Source of the DNA: Agelas oroides
Taxonomy: Eukaryota > Porifera > Demospongiae > Agelasida > Agelasidae
DNA length: 64,000 nt
Reading direction: 5' to 3'
Assembly: GCA_949130485.1 (NCBI GenBank)
Contig: OX422192.1
Coordinates: 5,826,085-5,890,084, forward strand
The stretch's first letter is position 1, and each line of letters begins with the position of its first letter. This document shows, piece after piece, positions 54,001 to 64,000 of the stretch. Both the position numbers and the translations under genes were made by a program. The notes beneath the pieces are model-generated. The model was not told the origin of the DNA, did not search any database, and saw only the letters and a list, made by a program, of their open reading frames with translations.

Positions 54001-57000
54001 TCACAAAATTGAAATGCATGTAACCCAGACTATTGACCACGTGAAACAGCACCATGACAGATGAACTACTGCTGTTATTCAGTTTGACATGTTTCACGAA
54101 GCAGTTTTATAATTTGAAGATGACTGGTAGCAGTGTTGCAGTCAATTAATTTCCTAATGTAATCATTAAGTTGGAAGTAGAAGCAGTACATTACAACAAT
54201 TAATTACAAGAAATATGGCTTAAATTTAGAAGTAATTGCAAGCAGAACAAACTGTTTGGTAAATTAATATGTACAATTCCAGCTGTAATTATTTCTTACT
54301 AGATGGAGGAATTTACCTGGAGACAATTCAGTCAAAGCACTTTCAAATTTAATTGAGTCTCTAATTCTTTTGAAGCATCATACCCATACCACCAACAATT
54401 TTAGATGACAGGACACGTTACACAACTTTGCCATGTAACTTTTGGTAATTATGCTATTTTGGAATTGCTTACAGCATAAACTGATTCCTGGGAAAGCATG
54501 TGATGATATTTGCTGTTATTGAGTTAAATGCAATAAGTAATCAACTACAGCGTAATTCCAGTTAACAGTTACCATTACAACACTGATTGGTAGGTGTGTG
54601 TGCCTATGCACACTCAAGTGTGTGGTGACTCATTTTGTTCACTACAGTTTTATGAACTAAGGTAGTATTTTGATGATGTTTATGTTGAGAGAGTGAGAAA
54701 TAAATCCACAGAAAATATCCAGGATCCAGCTGGGATTCAAACCCACTGCAATCTATTGACATTTCTACTTGGTTCCATGTACGTACACTACAAATTACTG
54801 TATCTTCTTTGTCGGATGTCACCCTTAAATGCACTCATAAAGTAAATGCACACTTAAAATTATTAAACTCATCCTCATTCCATCTGCCTAGTACATATGC
54901 AACGCTAGTGTATCACATTATTAAAATGGTTGATGTGTTGCTGACACTGAAATTAACACTTTGGTGTCATACTGCTAGCTCTATCAATTGTATTTATTGA
55001 GAAGGTTTTGCAGTAATACATTGTACCACGTCACACTAACTTTTGTGTAGTAAATTTAGCTCAGGCCCAGGATGTGTTCACTCTCAGCTGCATTTGAATC
55101 TAGATGAGTGCTGCTGTAAGTTGCTGCATTTTAAATGTGCGCCTCATGTACACATCCTTTAGGAGGACTTGCTGAAGAAACTCAGGGAGGCCATTACAGG
55201 GAAGGATAAGCACTCATTCCACTGCTACATTGATGAGCTAGAGAAACTCGTGCAAGATAATGACAGAATGAGAAAACTATTAGATGCAACTGGCACACTG
55301 GCCTATTCAACCTATGTTGGATTCCATCCAGCAGTGGAGACAGTGATACAGAAGGGTGCAGGTATATAATAAATAAAGTAAAAAGCATAACCTTACATAT
55401 CTTTAGAATGAGCTATAGTAGTTCCTTCATCAAGACTAGGTTAAATCAGCTGTATTGCCTCGGTAGCTTAGACAAAAGAAATGCAGATAAGCATCTTTAC
55501 GTTCCCAATCTCAGCTTTTCTACAATCCTCTTATCTGAGTTGTTTTGCCACTTGGAGGGGCTGTAGAAATGTCCTTAGGGCAAATCTGTACAGACCAAAA
55601 CTTCTACATTATTGTGGATTTTATATAAATAAAACAATTTGCTGTTAGCAGCTTGAAATCAGAAGCTTTGTTCCATTTAGCTTTTCAACAAGATAGAGAA
55701 AATCTTTTTAATACTTTTTAACCCTTTTAAACCCTAAAGTGATTTGAGACTATGTTCAGCATATGCATGCCTTTAACACACCTTATCTCCATTTCCGTCC
55801 AAGATCTGACTCCAAAACTGAACCCAAATCCACTTCCAGCTTTAATCAGCCATAAATGATCTCAACCTTGCCCACTCATTAACGAGCATCCAATAGTCAG
55901 CACTCACGGTTGTCATACACCCCCATTCAGAGCCCAAGCAGCCTTCCTTGCCAGAAATGAACCCCCTACAAGGTCGGAGTAGTGTTTTCTAAGCCTGTCC
56001 ATGCAGCCAGAAGTGGCCTACTTGGTCCCAACTATAGCCCTTTTACAGCCAAGCCTAGCAGCCACCATGTGCATGTCACCTGCCATTGAGAGACTATCTT
56101 TTCTGCACAGTACGCAGTGTTTTAACCTCCGAGGAGATGCTGTGAAGCACATGTAGACCTGTTTAAGTGCCAGGGAAGATCGAGAAAGCATTTTTCACCA
56201 CTGTGGTGGTCCTATGAGGCTCGTGCCAGCCTGCTTATGTGTGGGAAAGACCTGATAACTTCGTTTTACCCTCCGAGGAGGTGCTGTGATGTAACCAAAA
56301 TTGCACTATAGTTTTAAAGAGTAAGTGTAGAAAAATTTCTTCAGAGTTCCACCAGCCACATGAAAGTGCCACCAGGACACTACAAAATGCCACAGAGCAC
56401 AATAAAGGGAAATAAAAGGACACACCCCCTTGTTAATTCAGGTTGCTTCCATTGGAAAATGTAAACAAGCCAATGGATTTATCATGGTCACATCACCTCA
56501 TTAATTATTTGTGAGTCAGAATCAGGCTCATTTGTGATTCAAGTTTGTCCTACCTTAAAAATGTACAAGTGTCATATGTTTTATTGTCTCCTGTAGATTA
56601 TGCAAAGGATTTTATACCTTTAGCAATTTTCATGTTTATATATGATACATAAGCATGACTACATAAAGATGCAAGAGCCAAGGTGATATCACCTACATAT
56701 GTGACCATCTGTTGGCTGATAATTGGAGCTAGAGTTAAAGCCATGTAGCTGGGCAAGGAGCTTACTAGTCCATTACATCAAATATTATATACTAGTCACT
56801 GTAGTCAGGTTAATGATCATCATTAGGCGAACCTGAGCAAGTAGTACACTGCTAATTTTCAACATTTCATGGCACACAGCAAGATTTGTGTTAAGCCAAA
56901 CCATCATAAGTTCTCACCAGAGATAGCTGGGTATCACATATGCCAGTCATTTCTCCAGCCAGGTCAGCTACTGTAACTATACATGCATGGACTAAGCTTC

Positions 57001-60000
57001 ACAGTCAAATAATGAGCTGAGTCTCCGGCGTGTATGAGTGCTGTTTATGCATGGCCCTTACCTGAAGTGACTTCAACCACAGTCAATAATTTATACTGTT
57101 GTGAGCAGCCTACTGTTGAAGGTCCGTAGCTGTACAAACCACATATGTGGTGTCATGTGTGCTGTAGCCTTTACCTATTGAGTACACAAGGACGTCCCAA
57201 ATTTTGTAAAATAGTTAATTTGAGATTTTTCTTACTGGTTAACACTATTACTACTAGTTGGAAAACACTAACACATCTCTTTCCTATCAACTACTTGGAC
57301 AATGATATTTTCAACGGTATGAATAACTTTGAAATATCTACACTGCTGTTATTAGCCTGTGTTTGCTAGCCTCGCTCCCAGGTCCTGCCCAGCTTTCCGT
57401 TGCTTTTCCATACTGCAAGCGATGGAAAGCTGGACGGGGCCTGGGAACGAGGCTATGTGTACACAGTTGTACCCAATCTACTTTTAAATCTGAAATGGAT
57501 TCTATGGAAACGGATGCCAAAAACTACCACACATGATTAGAAAAACGGTTCAAGATGGTGCAAATGTATTGTGGTGTTGTTCCTACCTTGTTTGCTTTTG
57601 TTAAGTATTCATATTTACAATCATTTGAAAACAACGTATTTCCCTTGCAATCATGCAACCAGCAGCTACTTGTGGATGTAATTACAAGTTGTGAATAGGT
57701 GATCACTTAGCAACCCTGTAAGCCCCAAAAGGTTGACATTACAGCTCTACTGAATATTGTGTGAGTAAAAATGTTTATTTGTGCACATACAACAGGGGCG
57801 AGCATGAGCGAGCCCCACACTAGTGTGTTCTATTGCAATATTTCATATATATATTTTTATTATTATTTTCTGTTGTACGTTGTTCCGTATATTCTTGACA
57901 CTGTAATTTAACACGATAGCTGCGGGTCGCATGCGGAGTGTAAGTAAGATATTCATACAATCTGGCAGCAAGCTAGGGTGAGCTTGAATGATGACAGTTC
58001 TGAAAGATAGCCAGGAATGACAGCCGGAGCGTGAGCACATATTGTACGAGAGATAGGCAGTTGTGTTTTGGCGACGACATTCGGGATAGGCAGCTGGAGC
58101 GTAGCACCTACTCAGTAAGTGTACAAGGGCTAACAGTTGTGTAGAAAGGCTCATGCAACTTACCGCACGCAGTAGGCAGCAGAGATTTTGCTCCATAGCT
58201 GATGCGTGGCGACTTCCCTCTACTATTTCTCAAAGATGCCTCAAGTCTTGAAGGACTATGCATGCCAGACTGTGTTCTGAGTTAGCCTATAACCATAGAT
58301 ACTATATTCCAACCCCGGGATTGGAATATAGCATCTATGCTATAACTGCAACAAACAGAGTAGCTGCGTGCTGGTAGGACAAATGGCTCTGTTGTGTGGT
58401 ACTACCCCATGAAAGCTCTTCTCTGCAACCATGACAATTTTTCTAAGCTATTGAGCACTTTTGTAGACAGTAGAGTTACAAACCTCGTTTTAGCTACATG
58501 CCATGCATGAATGGCCTGTGTGCTGTGATCTGATACTTCACTGATAAAACCTTAGCTACATAACCGTCAATGCTGCCCTGTAGTGCTCACGCTCGCCCCA
58601 CAATGTTCTACATTCCCCTAGTATATTATGTAGTCAGAATACATACCAGTAGTTTGTGAAGCAATCAGTGCAAGATGAATCTTCTTCACTTTTAGATGTT
58701 AATGCCATGTCAGCCCTGCCTGAAGATCCTGAAGATTCTGACAGGAAGGTGAGTGATAGTTTTAATCTCAACTTGTATGGTGGACTTCACTATGATTAGT
58801 GGGTAGAAGACACAATGGTACTGAATGTAGCCATAGCATTGACTACAAAGCCACTGGCATATCAATCACATAATGTAGCTGTAACTGTTTGAACTGCCCT
58901 ACTACTAACTAATTTGTACATTAGGGAATAAATACTGAACACATAACAGTGATCCTATTCTACTTGCATGAAAATGAGATTGGAGAGCAGCATCTTTCAC
59001 TTGTAGGATGGGTTGGCATTCCAAACTTTACCAACACATCAAACAGGCAAAATGCAACTATTACAGTTAGTGCACGCAAAACTATTGTAAACTTCAATTC
59101 TACCACATTTATAATCTCTATGAAGGTATGAGTTGTTAATCTCACTCAAACGTGAACCTCCCATTCCAGAATCTGTGTAAAGGTGTGTGTTAGCTGTTTA
59201 GATTTTAAATCCAAGTTTCCTGAATCAATTTAATTTACTAACAGCCACCCATAGATGTGTTTCAAAGGGCATCGCTTCTCTTCTTGGAGGTCCATGTTTG
59301 GTGCTAAATACAGGCAGAGGTCTACATTGAATCCTTACCATCAGTGCTGAAAGATAAAAGAAGCTGCTTCTTTCAAGGCAAAAGATTCACTGCCTTTAAT
59401 CACACGTTTACCCTTTAGAAGTACTTAATTGACTTTTGTAAACCATCTATATGCCAAGCTGCCTGGCCGTACATGGTGGACAATGTTCAACTTGTTTCTT
59501 TAATTCTCCCCATCAGAGAACTCCCCTACACTGGGCAGCTGACAGAGGTGATGTGCATACAGTAAGATGTCTTTCTGACAAAGGAGCTGACATCAACATC
59601 AAAGATAGTGTTGGGGTAAGTGAGTGAGAATACACTGTTGATTGTAAACTAGTATAGCTGATTATTGTTTGTTCCCCAGTCACCCTACCAAATGAAAAGG
59701 AAAATCATCAGCTACCAACTTGAGCTTGGAAAATAACTTTGCCGACAGTTCAGCTGAATTCTCCAGCTGTCATCAGGGTGAAAATGACTGAGTGTGACAA
59801 ACACTACTATTAATAGCCATGCACTATGTAGGATACACGTCATTGAAGGTCAAAGGTCAGTAAGGATTGCTCCTTCCTCCCTGCCTCTTCATCACAGTGG
59901 ACCAGCAACAAGGGACTCGCAGTTGGTGGATTGCTGTGATAAGGAGGCAGGGAGGAAGGAGCAATCTTTACTATATGGCTATATGTAAATAGCAGTGTTT

Positions 60001-63000
60001 GTCACACTTCTTCACTTTAGCCCTGATGATGACTGGAGCATTCAGTCGAAACCTTGGCAAGGTTATTTTCTGAGTTCAAGTTGGTAACAGATAATGTTAT
60101 CTTTATTTATGCATAAGCCGACTGAGAACCCACTGAAAGTTCTTAATCTCTAGCTCAGATGTGTTGGCATTGTCCCCCCGAGTCAACCAAACAAAGTGCG
60201 CAATATTCTACGCGAACAATCTACAGCTAATGTAAACTCCCAATCCTGAATTTGTATGCCCTGTAGTATGTCCTCCTTCTCCTTATTTTTTGTTTTTGCA
60301 ACACCTGTTATTTTTCACATTTTCTTCACCTGCCTTTTATTCCCGCCACTTTTCCCTTGCTGTATTTATTCTCATGCAGTTGTACTGCCTTATTGTACTG
60401 ATGAGGGCCACTGTATAGTGTCCGAAACGTTTGATCCCACCTCAAGAACTATTTGGTTGGTGCGAGAGCGAAAAAAACCCATAAAGGGAACCTTAAATCA
60501 GAGGGCTTCCAAGCCACACTATGAAGTTACTTGGGGTGTATCAAAGGTTGTAAACTACTTTGATTGCTTAGGAGAGCCAGACTCCCTGTCTCTCCAGAGC
60601 CTTACCTGGGAACTGGCAATGATTCAGGCCTTGAGCAGATCATCTACGTCTGCGGATCTGATAATGTTTGATCTGCAATACAGCAGATACACCGGGTAGT
60701 ATTTCAGGTGAGACTAGCAAAGCAGTCCAGACAGGGCAAGTCAAAGGCAGAGTTCTTCTTCCCGGCTTTCCCTAGAAATGTAAGGCTTTTCCAGCAACAG
60801 ACACTGCATGTGTATGAACGGAGGGCAGAGTCCTTCCGCATCGGATGAAACGAGAAACAAAACCGACTGTTTTTGGCAGTGGGTAGACTACACAAACCCA
60901 TTGTGCTCATCCATCCTAGCCAAATGGCTGAAGTCTTTGTTAGACATGGGAGGTATTCACACGAAGGCACGATGCCTGCATGATGAAGGTGATCACAGCA
61001 TCATCGAAACGTCACAGTAAAGATTTTGAACAACTTTAAGCAGCGCATGTCCAAATATCAGCTGGTATGATCAAGGCACACTCCACACGGAGTGCCACAG
61101 TATCAGCTGCAGCTAGTGCATGTATTACCACCAGTCATGGCATTCTGAAGGCTGCTGATTGGAGTACTTAATTAGTGTTAGCTGAGTTCTATTATAAGCC
61201 ACTCAGTTCAGGTGTTTTCAAAGAAGCCGTTCTTTCTACTTTTGGGGGTCAATTGTTTTGTTAAAAAAAAAATAAAGGAATTACAAAGGGTGCTATCTAG
61301 ACCATACTTGGTACATACATGTTTCAATTGATGCTGTACTTTGCGAGGTCCCTAATTAATTTTTATACACTCAAAAATGGAGATTCAAGATTAAATTCTG
61401 ACAGTTTGTGTAATGAGCTTGTAGCTTCCCAGGCTGTTGTGCAGGGGAGGAGGAAAGAGAGCCTGGTACACACTGTTTGCGCATGCGCCAAGTTCCCTTG
61501 GTAGCTAATCTGCATGCTATTCCGCTACACTAAAATTATGGTCAATTCCTGCTGAAAGGCCACACTGCAGAGTTGTACTCCCCGCAAGACACATGGGTGG
61601 TTTTGAAGTCAGGTAAAATATAGCTTTGACGGTAATGGTCTGCATTGTGTCAGTCACGTGTCGTAGCCATTTAGCTGGAAAGGACGTACGTGTGAACAAT
61701 TTCTGCAAGCGAAGAACTGAGTGCCTTTTTTGTTTCTTTGTTGTCATCCACGCAGAGCGTGGTGAGTGGCAGACATCTTTCATACGGGAGAAGTCATCAT
61801 GTCTTGCGGAGGTTAGTGTAACAGAGCAGATTTTCCGAAAAAAATCCAAATTGGGGGATCTGAGCATGCGCAAACAGTGTGTAGCTACAAGGCTCTTTTT
61901 TCTTCACCCAGGCATGAGAGCCTGGGAACGAGGCTAGTATTTCAGCTGGCATTGTTCCCCCCCAAGTGAAACACCTAAGATGTACAGTAATCAAAATCAG
62001 TATGTGCATTCAAACAATATACAGCTAGTGTGAATCTCCCCTTTATGAATTTCTGTGAAGGTGTGTGTTAGCTGCCAGGTTCTTTAATTCTCCCCATAGT
62101 ACACTCCCCTACACTTGGCATCTGTTAGAGGTCACGTGAACATTGTAAGATGCCTTGTTGACAAAGAAGCTGACATCAACATCAAAGATGATAAGTTTGG
62201 GGTAAGTGAATGAGAGGACACTGCTAATAGTAAATTAGTATTGTTGATTGGATTTGTTCCCAGTCACCTGACCAAAGCTATGGTATTTACTGCTGTGGAA
62301 TGTACAGCAATTTCTGATAATTAGCATACCTAGCCAAAATAATTAGTCTGTATAGAAGTCGGGCAGGCAAAAACAATTACTGTATTTCTTAGATTAGACA
62401 CCACCGTCGAATAATCGCCACCCTCGAATAGTACCCGCACAATTGGGAGCTCCGAATGAAATAAACGCCGCCCTCGAATAGTAGCTGCTGCTAGTAAATG
62501 CGGCGCACGAACGTGTACTAATAATTCCCACTGGCGCTCACTGAGCTATCTCTAGGGCTGTTCGTGTTCCACGGCTAACAGCAGGACTGAGAGGCTGCAC
62601 GCACTACTACCAGCGTCTATCAGGCCTAGCTGTATCACTCGATGTACCTTATTCAGCCATCGTTGCTATCCACCGGCTTCCCAATGAAGTAAATGCTGCC
62701 CTCGAATAGTAGCCACCCTCAATTAGTAGCCGCACTAAAATGAACAGCGAAAAAAGTAGTAGCCGCAGCGTCTGATAGAAGAAATACGGTATATGGTTAA
62801 GTACAAGTAATGCATGTATTCAGCTAGTGTGACTATTACAAACTATTCATTATTAGCTTGACAGACTATGGCGATGTTTAATTGAAGCAGTGCTTAGTGA
62901 TAAATTTGCAAGTGCATAGAGCTAGGGGAGGGAATAGGTGTCACCATCCACCATGGCTGGGCTATTGAATTCTTCACTTAGTCTGAGATAAGATCACTGT

Positions 63001-63449
63001 TTGTACATACACTGGTACAGAAGTAGTACAAATGGTGCTACCTTACTATAAGTAGTCCTGTGAACTTGACCACAGTTTGTACACACATTTACTTATACTC
63101 TTCTGTGATTTATGGTGCAGCTAATTATCGTGTAAGTAGCTACTCAGAAAAGTAGATTAGGTATATAGTGTAGCTAGCTATAATAGTGTTGTGCTGCAGA
63201 AACTTAGTACTTTTAAAAAATGTAAGTCACTTCTGTCATGCTGCTCTCATGCCTTCTCACCTCTAGTTTTAGATTGTTATGCCTAATCACTGTTCTATTT
63301 TCTGTGATGTAGGGAACACCTCTTCACTGGGCATGTGCTGGAGGAGATGTAGAGACAGTCGAGTATTTTCTGGAGAAAGGGGCCGACCCCACTGCTAAAG
63401 ATAAGGATTGTCAAACCCCTATCTCATGGGCGATTGGTTCAAGACACAA
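50869..63449 (+). CDS. Ankyrin-repeat protein gene, 5' part, continues past window
   Basis: Exons with AG/GT borders and consistent phases: 50869-51059, 55163-55361, 58696-58748, 59517-59615, 62100-62201, 63313-63449. The encoded repeats are classical: GAAEGGHVNILKDLVKRWAD, TPLHWAADRGDVHTVRCL, TPLHLASVRGHVNIVRCL and TPLHWACAGGDVETVEYFL, each followed by GADINIKD-like turns. Exon 55163 is helical and charged, without a clear repeat. An ATG ORF at 50645 could be the first exon via a gtgtgt donor, which would keep phase, but this is unproven. Ankyrin repeats bind partner proteins. Because the neighbouring gene is TRPA-like, this may be the ankyrin half of another TRPA-like channel. It could equally be a soluble ankyrin protein. 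Confidence 0.8.
51126..51715. mobile_element. GGACTATGGACT-rich TIR element (intron)
   Basis: Left gctggattatagactctaga...atggactatggac, right inverse gtccatagtccag...agtccagcc. Arms imperfect. Similar subterminal style to 19138-20088 but different sequence. Confidence 0.5.
52193..52773. mobile_element. TAGCCTCGTT / GCGCATGCGC TIR element
   Basis: tagcctcgttcccaagcgcg plus a gcgcctggtttacactgtt block are inverted at 52690-52773. Related to 61432-61938. Confidence 0.65.
52774..53564. other. Intron, no gene recognised
   Basis: Short ORFs only. Confidence 0.4.
53573..53924. mobile_element. hAT-type element, perfect 8-bp duplication TCTGTTTC
   Basis: CAGTGGGGTAGGAAAGGG and the imperfect inverse ctattcctacacccttg, flanked by TCTGTTTC (53565-53572 and 53925-53932). 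Carries a CGCGCCAAGCGCGCG hairpin and G/C homopolymers. Confidence 0.85.
53933..55162. other. Intron, no gene; possible SINE remnant
   Basis: On the minus strand near 54730-54745 a gggtttgaatcccagctgg phrase resembles a tRNA B box. No A box is clear. Confidence 0.35.
55163..55361 (+). CDS. Ankyrin gene exon 2: charged helical segment
   Basis: EDLLKKLREAITGKDKHSFH, then DELEKLVQDNDRMRKLLDA and TYVGFHPAVETVIQKGA; phase 0 in, phase 1 out. The last part resembles an ankyrin helix (HPAVETVIQKGADVNA across the junction). Confidence 0.75.
55362..56825. other. Intron, no gene recognised
   Basis: No coding signal or clear repeat apart from two ccgaggag(a/g)(t/g)gctgtga phrases near 56128 and 56273. 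Confidence 0.4.
56830..57165. mobile_element. Partial copy of GGGGCGAGCCTGAGC family
   Basis: ggcgaacctgagcaag, then catggcacacagcaagattt and further blocks follow the order of 33691-34230. The right end is missing. Confidence 0.7.
57367..57455. mobile_element. 89-bp hairpin, TAGCCTCG family
   Basis: tagcctcgctcccagg...cagctttcc pairs with ggaaagctgg...cctgggaacgaggcta. Confidence 0.75.
57795..58620. mobile_element. GGGGCGAGC TIR element with different interior
   Basis: Left ggggcgagcatgagcgagcc, right gctcacgctcgccccacaat and ttctacattcccctag, the family's end sequence. The inside is unrelated to copies A and B and holds a 117-codon minus-strand ORF of unknown meaning. Confidence 0.65.
58696..58748 (+). 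CDS. Ankyrin gene exon 3
   Basis: VNAMSALPEDPEDSDRK between ttttag and gtgagt; completes the D codon from the previous exon. Confidence 0.65.
59517..59615 (+). CDS. Ankyrin gene exon 4: one full repeat
   Basis: Exactly 33 codons, RTPLHWAADRGDVHTVRCL, then SDKGADINIKDSVG. A 33-residue exon equals one ankyrin repeat. Confidence 0.9.
59709..60092. mobile_element. TIR element with about 90-bp arms
   Basis: taccaacttgagcttgg...ggaaaataac at the left is inverted at 60060-60092. The right arm holds CTGATGATGACTGG...CAGTCGAAAC. Confidence 0.7.
60459..61245 (+). pseudogene. Tyrosine recombinase of a YR transposon, broken
   Basis: Reads HYEVTWGVSKVVNYFDCL, LSLQSLTWELAMIQALSRS, then STSADLIMFDLQYSRYT, where the expected catalytic Arg (SRSADL form) is Thr. 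A stop and frame changes follow, with FFFPAFPRNVRL, LHVYERRAESFR, NRLFLAVGR, then SSILAKWLKSLLDMGG, HSTRSATVSAAASA (HxxR box), ILKAADWST-stop and AEFYYKPLSSGVFKEAVL around the Tyr. This order fits eukaryotic DIRS/Ngaro/Crypton-like recombinases. At least three frame changes, two stops and a 109-bp insertion just before the HxxR box make it non-functional. Confidence 0.8.
60971..61072 (+). mobile_element. 102-bp insertion with 7-bp duplication in recombinase
   Basis: AAGGCAC occurs at 60964-60970 and 61073-61079. Taking out the insert joins the frame exactly at the HxxR box. The insert contains GATGAAGGTGATCACAGCAT and then CATCGAAACGTC, a hammerhead-like arrangement. No TIRs. Confidence 0.75.
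61432..61938. mobile_element. GCGCATGCGC / CCTGGGAACGAGGCTA TIR element
   Basis: gcctggtacacactgtttgc at 61461 is inverted near 61865-61895. The right end gcctgggaacgaggctagt matches the TAGCCTCGTT family. Confidence 0.6.
62100..62201 (+). CDS. Ankyrin gene exon 5: one full repeat
   Basis: YTPLHLASVRGHVNIVRCL, then VDKEADINIKDDKFG, 34 codons, between catag and gtaagt. Confidence 0.88.
62378..62791. mobile_element. TACTGTATTTCTT TIR element (intron)
   Basis: TACTGTATTTCTTAGATTAG and inverse ctgatagaagaaatacggta. The interior has repeated CCCTCGAATAGTAGC. TA borders suggest Tc1/mariner-like targeting. Confidence 0.7.
62792..63312. other. Intron, no gene recognised
   Basis: Its right end (63215-63312) has the decayed paralogous counterpart at 40425-40516. 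Confidence 0.5.
63313..63449 (+). CDS. Ankyrin gene exon 6: repeat plus start of next
   Basis: GTPLHWACAGGDVETVEYFL, then EKGADPTAKDKDCQTPISWA and IGSRHK. Ends phase 2 before gtaaga, so the gene continues beyond the window. Confidence 0.9.
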
Positions 63450-64000
63450 GTAAGATTAATATCCTAGTCCAATACAATAACCCAGTAAGGTTCTGTTACA
63501 AGAACCAATAACATGAGAACCATGGACCCACTGACCACGGGTTTTGAGTGATATTTTGCTTAGCTGCTGTGACAGAAAAGCTACTAAATACAGGCAACTT
63601 GTGTCAATCTAACCATTATGGGTTTGTCATAAGTCAACACTAATTATGGCTTTGTTGTTGTAAGTGTAGAATACACATTGCTAGACACACGAGAGTCCAT
63701 CAACAACAAATTGTGCTATGTCCTAATAATTCCTTTCACCCCATTACACTGTAAAATCTCATGTAAGGATACTTGCTACACACAAAGGTCCCAGGGTCAA
63801 AGGTTATGTGCATGTCTACTACAGCCCAGTCACTTGCAAAAGCAGTGCATTATGTGTGCAGGTCTGGCTTTGCAAGACTGATCATAAGAGGCTACTCTGA
63901 AGATCAAAGAAGTTAGATTGAAATGTAAAATAGTGTTTTCTGCTAAGAATAATGCCATTTTTATGCATAGCGACAATTAAAATCGCAGCTGTTGGTTTAG
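63450..64000. other. Intron of the ankyrin gene to the window edge
   Basis: Paralogous to 41100-41660; no exon seen before the end. Confidence 0.6.

Noticed and set aside
57843-58196. 117-codon minus-strand ORF in a TIR element
   Set aside because: No recognisable domain and no second copy to test conservation; kept only as a note in the element entry.
61517-61873. 118-codon minus-strand ORF
   Set aside because: It overlaps an element's TIR and has no motif.

Overview
The window is animal nuclear DNA, AT-rich, with spliced genes using GT-AG introns and a very dense load of transposable elements. The TRPA-type channel gene, short in-phase ankyrin exons, Ty3/Gypsy, DIRS, Penelope-like and non-LTR remnants, and many short palindromic elements suggest an early-branching marine invertebrate, most likely a sponge. 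That placement is an inference from gene style, not a sequence match. No bacterial-type genes, CRISPR arrays or rRNA genes were seen.

Layout. 1-640: decayed ORF with a CPxC motif and 20-23 residue repeats. 3147-17339 (+): the 3' half of a TRPA-like channel gene in ten phase-compatible exons: ankyrin-to-channel linker, six membrane segments, pore, TRP-helix region and C-terminal coiled coil. Its N-terminal ankyrin exons are not in the window. Its introns hold stacked insertions, and the S1-S2 exon needs one extra base to stay in frame. 18602-38459: an inverted duplication with arms of about 2.65 kb of shared sequence, separated by a roughly 1 kb spacer into which a full Ty3/Gypsy element (27177-34508, minus strand) inserted. 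Each arm carries private insertions, so the other arm shows the empty site. These resolve into elements with 9-bp, 8-bp, 6-bp and TTA target duplications. 38460-41700: a decayed, displaced copy of part of the ankyrin gene, with a pogo-like and a CACTA-like insertion. 41829-46000: Penelope-like GIY-YIG and DIRS recombinase remnants. 46680-50540: a long-TIR foldback element with about 178-bp internal tandem units. 50645-64000 (+): the start of an ankyrin-repeat gene that runs off the right edge. Its introns again hold TIR elements and a broken tyrosine recombinase.

How things fit. The two host genes lie on the same strand. The downstream gene supplies ankyrin repeats of the kind that precede TRPA channels, so it may be a second TRPA-like gene whose channel half lies beyond the window. 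Nearly all other content is mobile DNA. Several insertion ages can be ordered by nesting: Gypsy, then a TSD-less Helitron-like element inside its integrase, then a TA-flanked element inside that. The most unusual items are the TSD-less A|T-inserting family (8382-9959, 27942-30015), a Pack-type TIR element carrying a 223-codon ORF (5883-7616), telomere-type repeats carried by two mobile elements, and a short insertion that splits a recombinase HxxR box.
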